From NCBI GenBank assembly GCA_018985225.1, contig JADGIF010000204.1, forward strand, positions 1 through 14,836: a stretch of DNA of 14,836 nt, read 5' to 3'. The notes under the pieces were generated by a model, which searched no databases, was not told the DNA's origin, and saw nothing but the letters and a program-made list of their open reading frames with translations. Of this stretch, positions 1 to 7,090 are shown in pieces. The position numbers and the translations under genes were made by a program. How positions within the stretch are numbered: position 1 is the stretch's first letter; every line of letters starts with the position of its first letter. This DNA comes from Amoeboradix gromovi (Eukaryota; Sanchytriomycota; Sanchytriomycetes; Sanchytriales; Sanchytriaceae).

Positions 1-175
1 TAGTGATATTTTATTTGAAATAAAGATTGGATGAAAGAGTAAGAGAATAGCTGTACAGAATATTTATTCTCCTTTTACACTCGTCAACTCCGCAGCTAGC
101 TGAATGTCCACTCGCCTCTTGAATCCATAAAATTAATAAAGCTAAAATAATGTTCCAAGTTGTTACAGAAAGTTA

Positions 176-201
176 GTCCAGTTTTTATATTTGATGTCCC
201 A
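176..201 (-). repeat. Solo end of the inverted-repeat element found at 6490-6858
   Basis: These 26 bases match the right end at 6831-6856 with one difference (GTCCAG versus GTCTAG, then the same AGTTTTTATATTTGATGTCC run). Weaker similarity continues about 40 nt inward (cagaaa-ttagtc and a gapped taatg-ttc block). No partner end in the opposite orientation is visible between 1 and 175, so this is a truncated copy or one whose other end lies outside the window. Confidence 0.6.
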
Positions 202-908
202 ATTGGAAGTACTTGAAATAATAAAGGCATTACGCCTTTCATAGCATCATAAAAGCCTTCGGATTAATGCTTTCTGCCGAGATTGAGAGTCGTAATGTCT
301 CGCTTTACTAGAATCGTCGTTGTAACAAGGCTTGGTTGTTCAATTGAAATCTTGTCCAATTCATCAGCGCGACCTTATTGGTTAACACTGAGTGTTATTG
401 ATTTTATTGATATATTCAATACCCTCGCTGTCGGTGCACAACTGGTTGTACAACTGTTTGCACAATGGCAATCATTTGATCTAATTGTTTAAAATGATAT
501 GTCGCTCCTGGCAAAATCTGATGAAAGCAAATAAAATTAAAGCATTTGTTGAATGTTTATTGGATATTTGTCCATAATTCATGGAAAAAATCCAAATGTA
601 CATAAAACCGGAATATTCAAGTTTCCTCTATAATTAATGTGACTTCTATTCAAGCCATTAGTTCAGGTGTTAATCAAGCTTACAGATGTGTCTTTGCTTA
701 TATCCATCATATCATTTAACCATTCGTATTTATAACAGCATTTCCTGGAAAAAATCTTTTGAGCACTTGTTAAATATCGTTCCGATACGCAATTTGATTA
801 CCATTTGACGGCGGGAGCATATTTATAGGAAATTTTCAAGAAAATTTAAACGTTATTAATGAATTTGATACTTTTAAAACATCATTGCTGTGAAGAGTAT
901 CAGTCCTT
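202..908. other. Region without a convincing gene
   Basis: No ORF here is believable as a gene. On the minus strand between about 540 and 260 three frames each hold 20-40 codon protein-like stretches (for example one ending DITTLNLGRKH) that cannot be joined by a clean short intron. This could be an eroded gene or chance in AT-rich DNA. A plus-strand frame at 283-492 has only a non-ATG start and no recognisable domain. No RNA gene was seen. Confidence 0.3.
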
Positions 909-1172
909 ATGAGCGTCGGAACTCTATCATTTTTAGGTCTTATATCAAAACCACTACCTGAAGTAACCAAACAATTCTATCATGTTTATGGTAAATTACC
1001 AATTTAAGAGGTGTCCCTTCATGACACGATATTGATTGTATATCAGCACTACTGTTTAATAGTATTAAAAATCTCAATAAAGTCATTGAATCATGTTATG
1101 TGTAATGGTGCGAAGAACGAAGAATCTAAAACATGTACATTTGTAACACCAACTAGTGAACTTCAACGTTGA
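909..1172 (+). CDS. Candidate small two-exon gene, unrecognised
   Basis: An ATG at 909 opens a frame that meets a stop at 1006. Removing 991-1008 (18 nt, GTAAATTACC...TTTAAG) joins it to a second open stretch that ends at TGA 1170-1172, giving 81 residues (MSVGTLSFLGLISKPLPEV...). The start fits an N-terminal hydrophobic stretch. The final stop lies 2 nt from the stop of the gene on the opposite strand, which suits a compact genome. The proposed intron ends in AAG and lacks a clear TAAC-like branch site, so it is weaker than the two better introns in this window. A competing minus-strand ORF (940-1086, 48 residues, starting MTLLRFLILL) covers the same bases. No family is recognised. Confidence 0.2.
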
Positions 1173-1174
1173 CA

Positions 1175-1510
1175 TCATTTATTAAATCTTTGAGCTTGGT
1201 TTGCTACACCGTTTTTTAATGTTCTTAATACTGATTCAAGTTCTTTGAATAATGTTGTTTCGGCCTTAAGGTGATCTCGTGTTTTCTTGAGTCTTTCTAT
1301 ATCGTCTACCTTGCTTACTATGATGCTGTCCCCACCAATTCGTGCAAAGTCAGAATTTAATTTTGCAATTTGCGCTCTTAAACTTGCAATTTTCCTAGAT
1401 TCAGGGGTTTCATTGTTTTGACCTTGTCTTGAAGGTCCTAATGGAAGATTTCTTTTCCAAACTAGAGCAGGCAATGCGTAGGCTAGTATTAAATAAAATG
1501 TGATTTTCAT
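1175..1510 (-). CDS. Small membrane-anchored or secreted coiled-coil protein
   Basis: A 111-residue protein with an ATG start and a TAA stop. Residues 1-19 (MKITFYLILAYALPALVWK) form a hydrophobic segment that could be a signal peptide or membrane anchor. Residues about 36-60 and 68-98 are charged heptad-like helices (SLRAQIAKLNSDF, VDDIERLKKTRDHLKAE) separated by a short glycine-containing break, as in an antiparallel coiled coil. This order (membrane helix, helical hairpin) resembles the N-terminal half of Get1/WRB, the ER receptor for tail-anchored protein insertion. The two C-terminal membrane helices of Get1 are missing and I could not find them downstream after trying short introns. The Get1 idea is therefore only a suggestion. 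The stop is 2 nt from the end of the candidate gene on the other strand. Confidence 0.55.
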   Translation of the reverse strand: MKITFYLILAYALPALVWKRNLPLGPSRQGQNNETPESRKIASLRAQIAKLNSDFARIGGDSIIVSKVDDIERLKKTRDHLKAETTLFKELESVLRTLKNGVANQAQRFNK

Positions 1511-1644
1511 TTGAAGCTTTTCTGTCTTGATATTAAATTCTGTTTTACAGGAATGCTAGGCGTGTTTGATTCGAAAACATTTTCTCTCTCAGGAATTTCA
1601 AGACTTTTTGACTGAGCCAGTTGAACACAATCTACATAATCCAT

Positions 1645-2215
1645 ACATCTTTCAAAACAGAGTTCACAAAGATAGACCTACACAGACAGAAAGTTGCATT
1701 TTGTATCGAATATATTCTCGGAGTTTTGTTGCCGATCAGATCTTCCGTTGAAAAACAGCTTTGGAATGACTTAAAAATTGCAAAATGCATTCACATTTAA
1801 AACCGTAATACATTGCAGTAACTAGATACCATCGAGTTTAGCGAGTAAAGTAGAAAATAAAAGGACTGTCTCAATATTACTTCAAAGAGCGCTTGAGTAC
1901 CACATAAAACAAAAGGAAAGACATTGGTGAATATGGCGAGCATTTCCTCAGCAAAGTCTTAAAGGTGTGGTACTTAGAAGAAAACAATCAGCAGACTGCA
2001 ATTGCACGATCTTCAATTTGAAAGTAGCTAGACACCACATGGCAACAGGGAACACATACTTGAATTATGTTCATGCTTTTCAATTACGCCTCAGAATAGT
2101 GGAAGCTTGGGTAACCACCTGAAAGGAGTGACTGGCGCTATTACTTCCTGTGGAAATTCTTGATTTTATAGTTAACCAGGACTTTTAGCTAGGAGATTTA
2201 TTAATAGCTGATATG
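1645..2215. other. Intergenic stretch with an inverted repeat
   Basis: No ORF of normal size is convincing. A plus-strand open stretch of about 50 codons ends with LRIVEAWVTT just before 2121. A neighbouring frame holds a helix-turn-helix-like string (KVWYLEENNQQTAIAR), which might be a broken transposase, but neither has a start or a confirmed partner. The inverted repeat at 1896-1974 is listed separately. Confidence 0.3.
1896..1974. repeat. Inverted repeat, 9-bp arms, 61-nt spacer
   Basis: AGTACCACA (1896-1904) is the exact reverse complement of TGTGGTACT (1966-1974). Flanking bases extend the pairing by about three pairs if G-T is allowed. Inside the loop, short complementary pieces (GGAAA/TTTCC and AAGAC/GTCTT) could pair. 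It may be the footprint of a small mobile element or a structured RNA, or chance. Confidence 0.4.
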
Positions 2216-3505
2216 TTAGCCCGACATGGTATCATCTTGATCATCTTCAGCGGGGTGAATATACAAAACCTCTTCAATTATCTTTCGGTCCAAATGCTTC
2301 CTACGAATAAAAGTACCATTTGCATAATCCAAAAAGTTTGATCTATTCAACGGCTTGTCCGATATTTGATCTAACTCATATAGACTTAAAATATCATCGC
2401 AATCCAGGTCAAATATGTTAAACCAATAATTCTGAGCTGTCGGATGGTTGAAATCGAATGAAAAGACGAACCAGCAGTATTCTTCAAAGGGTAAAGATGG
2501 CTCATGACTATTCAGGAATGCAGCACCGTTAAACACTCTATTCTTGGTGGCCTCGTTTATTCCCAAGTCATAGTGATATGGCACATTCCATGGCACATTA
2601 AATACCTTGAAATCACTAAATAGGTCATGAAATATCAAAAATCCGTACCAATTTGGATTGTTTAAGAATTCGTCTTTGTTCGAGACCAAATCGACTTGGT
2701 CCAGTACTTTATTCAAATCGCGCTGTTTTACTGTCTGCTTAAAATTATTCAACTCAAAGAATGTCTTTTGGCAGCAATAAGAAACATAGTATTCTCTGCA
2801 ATCCCCAAAAATTGGAAATATAAAATGCTCATAGTGATCATAGATACTGCCAAATAATAAGCAAAGAATTCTTAAAGACACTCTATTATTCGATTCCATG
2901 TAAAAGTCTGACTTGTTAATATGCATCCATATCATGGTGAAAATAAATTCTTTAAAATTCCAACAAGTCTCATCGTCATTACTGGTATAAAAAGAATCCT
3001 CATCAGCAACTTCCACCATTTGCAATTGAGACGCTCTACTCGTAGAATAGTCCAAATTACATGGAATCAAGCAGCTTTCCCACTCTAGGCCAAACAGTTC
3101 ATCTAGTGGATTAGAAGTTATGTTTAACTGTCTGAGAATAAGACACACAATTAAATTAGTAAATATACTCTGATCAAACAGATGAAGGAGTTTTGATATT
3201 TCTGCGGTGCTCAAGACATTGCCATTTGCATGAAATATTCGTTGCACTTTCTGCATTGACTCATTAAAATAATCTGGAATGTTATACTTTTGGGATATGC
3301 TCATTGGCTCTGCTATTATTTCGTCAATGGTATCTGAGTGGAATTCGTATTTGGAATCATGCTTGCTCATTTTTGATATATTCAAATGGCCTGTTGGAAT
3401 TTCTCTATTGATGTGATTCTCGTCGTCTATCTCGTCTATTAGAATCTTGCTACCCATGATATTTATAACGAATTTAGTTTTTAGTAAATTCAAAAGCGAA
3501 TCCAT
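2216..3505 (-). CDS. PP2A regulatory subunit B'' (PPP2R3 / PR72 family), divergent
   Basis: A 429-residue protein with an ATG start and TAA stop. Members of this family bind the PP2A scaffold and catalytic subunits, usually in a calcium-dependent way, and steer the Ser/Thr phosphatase to substrates. The family is recognised from the C-terminal half: NRVFNGAAFL...LPFEEYCWFVFSFDF (about 322-352), then HPTAQNYWFNIFDLDCDDILSLYELDQ (about 354-380), which aligns with the hallmark PTSIEYWFRCMDVDGDGVLSMYELEYF block of human PR72/PR130. Residues D366, D368, D370, S374 and E377 keep the EF-hand loop, but the usual glycine at loop position 6 is Asp371. The N-terminal IPDYF (76-80) is reminiscent of the IPxFY entry to the B'' core. 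The region after the EF-hand is much shorter than in animals, and the first EF-hand is not clearly recognisable. The acidic tail (EDDQDD) has no known role. No intron is needed. Confidence 0.85.
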   Translation of the reverse strand: MDSLLNLLKTKFVINIMGSKILIDEIDDENHINREIPTGHLNISKMSKHDSKYEFHSDTIDEIIAEPMSISQKYNIPDYFNESMQKVQRIFHANGNVLSTAEISKLLHLFDQSIFTNLIVCLILRQLNITSNPLDELFGLEWESCLIPCNLDYSTSRASQLQMVEVADEDSFYTSNDDETCWNFKEFIFTMIWMHINKSDFYMESNNRVSLRILCLLFGSIYDHYEHFIFPIFGDCREYYVSYCCQKTFFELNNFKQTVKQRDLNKVLDQVDLVSNKDEFLNNPNWYGFLIFHDLFSDFKVFNVPWNVPYHYDLGINEATKNRVFNGAAFLNSHEPSLPFEEYCWFVFSFDFNHPTAQNYWFNIFDLDCDDILSLYELDQISDKPLNRSNFLDYANGTFIRRKHLDRKIIEEVLYIHPAEDDQDDTMSG

Positions 3506-3557
3506 GTTAATCGATACGTCGAGTGATTCCGACCAATTAACATAGCCAAATTCTAGG

Positions 3558-3857
3558 CTAGCGTAATTTATAATTTACGCTGCTGCAGTCATCGATTTTA
3601 ACTGTGTAACCATTTAATATCATTGCTTGAACTCTATCATTTGAGCATTCTCTCTTTCTAGAATTTTGTAACAAAATAAAAATTTGATGTGCTTTTTCTT
3701 CATCAATGGCAGATGACTGCGAATCAATATAGCCAGAAGATGTCGGAATTAAAAACATTACTAATGGATGCGGAGCATGTTCTTGTATGGGCCTGTCTAA
3801 TCGCCTCTCAGTGCCAGGAAACAACCTCTTATAATACTTAGAGATATAAGTGAGACG
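3558..3857 (-). CDS. Unassigned ORF, possibly the 3' part of a decayed gene
   Basis: The frame is open from 3857 to a TAG at 3558-3560, about 100 codons. The first ATG is at 3758, giving 66 residues (MFLIPTSSGYIDSQSSAID...). The sequence upstream of that ATG (YYKRLFPGTERRLDRPIQEH) reads like normal protein interior, so the ATG-initiated version may be too short. A different minus-strand frame just upstream (about 3850-4010) also looks protein-like (LGANFYQNNCLPDFWDNTLAYS), but no 18-22 nt GT-AG intron joins the two in frame. A 21-nt GT...TAG string (GTAAATTATA...CGCTAG) lies exactly at the 3' end of the frame. Splicing it out does not extend the protein usefully or reach the PP2A gene in frame. 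No family is recognised. Confidence 0.3.
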   Translation of the reverse strand, partial: RLTYISKYYKRLFPGTERRLDRPIQEHAPHPLVMFLIPTSSGYIDSQSSAIDEEKAHQIFILLQNSRKRECSNDRVQAMILNGYTVKIDDCSSVNYKLR

Positions 3858-4108
3858 TTAAATATTTCCACATCTTTCCGAAAGAGTTAGGACTGTATGC
3901 AAGAGTGTTATCCCAAAAATCAGGAAGACAATTGTTTTGATAAAAGTTTGCTCCCAAACATGATATACAATGATGGAAAAAGTGAAATAAGGGAAATTTT
4001 ATTTACTATGCTTTGAGCGGGTGAAATTGTTATTTCTTGTTCCTCAACATTGGATGAAAGGAGAATAAATAGCAACAATCAATGGTCTCCTAAGTTGAAT
4101 GATAAAAT

Positions 4109-4276
4109 ATGGCATCTCCATACTTGAAAAGTGAAAATTTAAACCCAACTAGCAGCATCACGAACAAATTTCTCACAGTAATAAATTATGAAGAATCCAT
4201 GGTAGTTGACAAGCATAAGGCCAACAGAGTCCGATACAAAGCAAAATTAAGGTTCTACAATACTCTGTGCTCATAA
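4109..4276 (+). CDS. Small hypothetical ORF
   Basis: 55 codons from an ATG to TAA (MASPYLKSENLNPTSSITN... ending RFYNTLCS). The protein is polar and basic with no membrane helix or known motif. It faces the SulP gene tail-to-tail, 88 nt away. Another plus-strand frame is open over 4235-4342, so this could be the first exon of a slightly longer gene, but no short intron joins them cleanly. The evidence is only an open ATG frame in AT-rich DNA. Confidence 0.25.
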   Translation: MASPYLKSENLNPTSSITNKFLTVINYEESMVVDKHKANRVRYKAKLRFYNTLCS

Positions 4277-4364
4277 AACTAATTTCTGCGGCGGAACTCA
4301 AAGAAGCTACGCAATCATATTCACTAGGCAGAAATTCAACATAGATTCGATGCCTTGATGTAAG

Positions 4365-6116
4365 TTATTTCATTTCAATGTTTTCGACACTCTCTTCGTG
4401 CATCGAATGAATGAAATCTACTCCACAATCCAGAATCAGCTTTATCGAAGTGCTATTTATATTTATTACATCAAAGGTTTTGCTCATTTTTGAATATTTG
4501 ATATACATGTCATTGATTGCTTTCACCGCACTATAATCCAAGCAATTACATTCTTTCATATCCAAAATGACATTATCCGGATCTCTAAAAACATCGAACT
4601 TGTCATTGAACAAATGCACAGATCCGAAATAAAGTGGCCCTTGACAGATGTAAACTTTGTCTTGTTTATTGTTTACAGTTATTTTTAATAACTTACTGGA
4701 TCCCCAACTGTTACAGAGTGCTGCCAAGACTACGCCTGCAAACACCGCTGTGGCCAAGTTGTACATAACAGCCAATACGGTGACTAATACAATAACCATT
4801 GAATCCTGCACTGGTATTTTGAACAGCAAGAAGAATGATCTCCAATAAAATGTTTTAAACACAATTACCCACAATACACCTGATAAGCAAGCTACAGGGG
4901 CCAGCTTAATTACAAAGGGCAAGCCAGTTATAAATATTAGTACACTGAATCCCACAGATATTCCGCTTAATCTGTTCTTGCCTCCATTATAAACGTTAGC
5001 CATTGCTTGAGCAATCATAGCACCTCCCCCTTGAGTCTTAAATAAGCCACATACCAAATTTGCCAAGCCCTGCGCAAATGATTCTTGAATAGCCATCTGT
5101 GACGTGGTTGTAATTTGCAATTTTTCACTTACGGTAACCAGTGTCATTATTGATTCACAAAGTCCAATTAACGCCAACATCGCTGCATACAGCAATGCTA
5201 CATTCCATCTAATGTTAGATATGTTAGGTAAGCCGGGCACAGGGAAATTTCCAGTAATGTTGGAAATATCACCAACAGTTCTAACTGCTTGATGTATTAG
5301 AGTTCTGTTTATCAAATGCTCCCACATGGTAGTAAAGCACAGTGCTACAAGAGTGTTCGGTAGTATTTTGCCTATTCTGGGCACCATAGGAAACAGCACC
5401 ATGATTATCACCGTTTGAAAAACGCAAAGTATAGTCAACCACAGCTCTAGAGAGTTTGTATCCATATAATACAATTTATTTTGAATAGAGCATTCTGTAA
5501 ATGTACCGGAATCACATGTTTTGAATATTGTTAGTTGAGTAATAAATATTAAAATGCTAAGGCCATTTAAAAATCCAATCATTGCAGTCTCTGGTATTAG
5601 CTTGATAAATTTTGCCAACTTGAATAAGCCAACTAGCATTTGAAGTATACCTACGAATATGATCGTTAACCACACATATTCACGTCGTTCTTTAACAGGC
5701 AAATCGCCAAGCGGACCCAAGTTGTCCATTAGTTCTTTAGTCACAACTGCCAGTGCACCTGCTGCACCATTAGCCATTCCACCAACACTAGTGAATAGGC
5801 TAGCTATAACTGCCATAAAAACTGTAGCAAACAAACCATCTTCAGGTTCTAGATGAGCAGCATAACTGAATGCTACAACTTCAGGAACCATTAGTGTGCT
5901 GACGCATAAACCAGAAAGAACTTCCTTTATAAGCACATCGTTGTTGTTGTAATAATACTGAATGCTATGTAATGAAAAGTGAAATATTTTTATTGGCCAC
6001 TTGGTGATAACAGTTAAACTTTCTATCTCATTAATCAGCGATGACCTAATAGAGAGATAGCAGGTGTTGATATCTTTAAGCAAATTGTTAAAATCATTAA
6101 AAACTGATGATTTCAT
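4365..6116 (-). CDS. SulP/SLC26-family anion transporter with STAS domain, bacterial-like type
   Basis: A multi-pass membrane transporter expected to carry sulfate, bicarbonate or another anion. The ATG at 6116-6114 gives 583 residues; the codon before it is TTG and is not a plausible eukaryotic start. Numbering from the TTG, the transport domain runs from about 60 to 470. It holds the family motifs VPEVVAFSYAA (78-88), GGMANGAAGALAVV (113-126), IPETAMIGFLNGLSI (175-189) and ESFAQGLANLVCGLFKTQGGGAMI (346-369). The C-terminal STAS domain is about 485-570, with the conserved GPLYFGS and VILDMKECNCLDYSAVKAI stretches. The motifs resemble the bacterial SulP type (GATGAMAVV; GLANLVSGLFGG) more than animal SLC26 or plant SULTR proteins. 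Old transfer from bacteria is possible but this type also occurs in other microbial eukaryotes. The ORF is uninterrupted. Its ATG lies about 40 nt downstream of a Fanzor-tail hairpin on the same strand, so the promoter may lie within that remnant. Confidence 0.93.
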   Translation of the reverse strand: MKSSVFNDFNNLLKDINTCYLSIRSSLINEIESLTVITKWPIKIFHFSLHSIQYYYNNNDVLIKEVLSGLCVSTLMVPEVVAFSYAAHLEPEDGLFATVFMAVIASLFTSVGGMANGAAGALAVVTKELMDNLGPLGDLPVKERREYVWLTIIFVGILQMLVGLFKLAKFIKLIPETAMIGFLNGLSILIFITQLTIFKTCDSGTFTECSIQNKLYYMDTNSLELWLTILCVFQTVIIMVLFPMVPRIGKILPNTLVALCFTTMWEHLINRTLIHQAVRTVGDISNITGNFPVPGLPNISNIRWNVALLYAAMLALIGLCESIMTLVTVSEKLQITTTSQMAIQESFAQGLANLVCGLFKTQGGGAMIAQAMANVYNGGKNRLSGISVGFSVLIFITGLPFVIKLAPVACLSGVLWVIVFKTFYWRSFFLLFKIPVQDSMVIVLVTVLAVMYNLATAVFAGVVLAALCNSWGSSKLLKITVNNKQDKVYICQGPLYFGSVHLFNDKFDVFRDPDNVILDMKECNCLDYSAVKAINDMYIKYSKMSKTFDVININSTSIKLILDCGVDFIHSMHEESVENIEMK

Positions 6117-6159
6117 CAAGTATTATGATTTGTAAATGTTTTAAGGGTTTGTGACAAAC

Positions 6160-6204
6160 GCCCACATTAAATACGAATAAATTCGACATCTCTCAAGTGT
6201 AGGC
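6160..6204 (-). ncRNA. Conserved Fanzor-tail hairpin, copy F4 (putative guide-RNA scaffold end)
   Basis: On the minus strand GCCTAC (6204-6199) can pair with GTGGGC (6165-6160): six pairs, one of them G-U. Inside it AGATGTCGAA (6191-6182) pairs with TTCGTATTT (6177-6169) with one bulged C. The same two-part stem occurs in F1, F2 and F3. Here the second outer pair is C-G, against U-G in F1/F3 and U-A in F2. Expression is not shown by sequence. Confidence 0.5.
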
Positions 6205-6221
6205 AACTTGGTAATTCCTAA

Positions 6222-6241
6222 CTATATAGATAATAGGGTGC
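6222..6241 (-). other. Relic of a 20-nt intron with GC donor
   Basis: Minus-strand GCACCCTATTATCTATATAG lies between AATCCAG and the following tail. This is the same position and length as the intron GTATTGTTTTATTAATGTAG in F1. The donor is GC rather than GT, so it is either a non-canonical or a decayed intron in a dead copy. Confidence 0.55.
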
Positions 6242-6489
6242 CTGGATTAAAATCTCTATGATCTTGGTAACCACAAGATGAACATCTAAACCAACCACCT
6301 ATGAAAATTTTGATTCCTAGTGCAGTTTTTAGGTTATCCTCCTACTTAAAAATGAGGACATTTTTTCAGAATGGGTCTCATATATCAAATGCATTCAGTT
6401 AATTCAGCATCCTGCGTGTGCAGGAAACAATATGAAGTGACTTATTGTTCGATATTCATCGTATTTTTCCTTTCTTCAAGTATGTATTA

Positions 6490-6858
6490 AGTGGGACACC
6501 AAATATAAAAACTAGACCAAGTCTTTTTTAAAGCAAGTGCTCCGTAAGGAGAAAGTATTATTAATAAAAGCCCTTCTTCTTTCAAACCAATTTTCTTTCA
6601 TTAATGTCATTCCCCTCTTTAAAATGTAACAAGATGTCCATTTCTTTATCTTCTTACCACCTTTCGTATAACTTATTTGTTGTTTTCTCTTCTTCTTATT
6701 AATCATTGTTTCTAAGACTCTGATGGATGAAAAACTATTATACTAGAATAATTTACTTGAACAGATTAATTTAATTTACTATCGGTTAATACACACTTGA
6801 AGTAATGGTTCAGATTATTTCAGAAATTTAGTCTAGTTTTTATATTTGATGTCCCACT
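6490..6858. mobile_element. 369-bp element with 28-bp terminal inverted repeats (MITE-like)
   Basis: The left end starts AGTGGGACACCAAATATAAA at 6490 and runs to 6517. The right end (6831-6858) is its reverse complement with one mismatch. A related single end lies at 176-201. The flanks (TTA on the left, CG on the right) show no intact target-site duplication. The inside holds a lysine-rich minus-strand ORF (6512-6706, 64 codons, MINKKKRKQQISYTKGG...) whose stop codon TAG lies inside the left repeat. It has no recognisable transposase motif. The element looks non-autonomous. Confidence 0.7.
6512..6706 (-). CDS. Basic ORF inside the inverted-repeat element
   Basis: 64 residues from ATG to TAG, very rich in Lys and Arg at the N-terminus (INKKKRKQQ, KGGKKIKKW), with WFERRRAF in the middle. 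It has no DDE/D signature and is too short to be a transposase. The stop codon is formed by the terminal repeat. It may be the residue of a transposase gene or simply an open frame in AT-rich DNA. Confidence 0.2.
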   Translation of the reverse strand: MINKKKRKQQISYTKGGKKIKKWTSCYILKRGMTLMKENWFERRRAFINNTFSLRSTCFKKDLV

Positions 6859-7090
6859 CGTTTATTAGCTATTTCTTTAGAACTTAATGAATTTCAATAG
6901 ATGAATACAAAGAATATCCAATTTTCATGCCACTGGGCGAATCCGCTGAAAGAATTATTGTGCAATATAAGTGACGCAGTCTATATGAATGTCTTATTTA
7001 ACCTAAACCAATGACTGATTTCATGATCACGATCTGATGTAATATTAAATGATCAGGAGTTGCTTCAATAACTCCTAGATTAAAATCAAA

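Larger units (their letters stand above)
6157..6370 (-). pseudogene. Decayed TnpB/Fanzor 3' tail, copy F4
   Basis: Minus-strand reading from about 6300 gives GGWFRCSSCGYQDHRDFNP, the second CxxC of the OrfB-type zinc ribbon followed by the RuvC-III aspartate motif (RD-x-N), as in TnpB and eukaryotic Fanzor nucleases. A poor match to the first Cys pair (KKCPHF) lies near 6350-6370. The frame is then broken: a 20-nt block at 6222-6241 sits exactly where copy F1 has its intron, but with GC instead of GT, and the coding after it is shortened and ends early. The tail past the stop is kept, including a hairpin (6160-6204). The rest of the nuclease is absent. It groups with F1 by residue pattern (WF-K/R-C...DHRD) and by the intron. 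Confidence 0.75.

Noticed and set aside
1507-1644. Minus-strand 45-codon ORF overlapping the 1510 start by ATGA, with a Cys-rich stretch upstream (CELCFERCMDYVDC)
   Set aside because: An ATGA overlap suggests bacterial-style coupling, which is not expected here. No donor or start explains the longer frame. Too weak to call.
1566-1751. Plus-strand ORF of 61 codons
   Set aside because: TTG start only, no motif, and competing frames on the other strand.
3898-4137. Plus-strand open stretches around one TGA (MQECYPKNQEDNCF..., AGEIVISCSSTLDE...)
   Set aside because: A single in-frame TGA separates them, no intron removes it, and the standard code is supported elsewhere. Treated as chance or relic.
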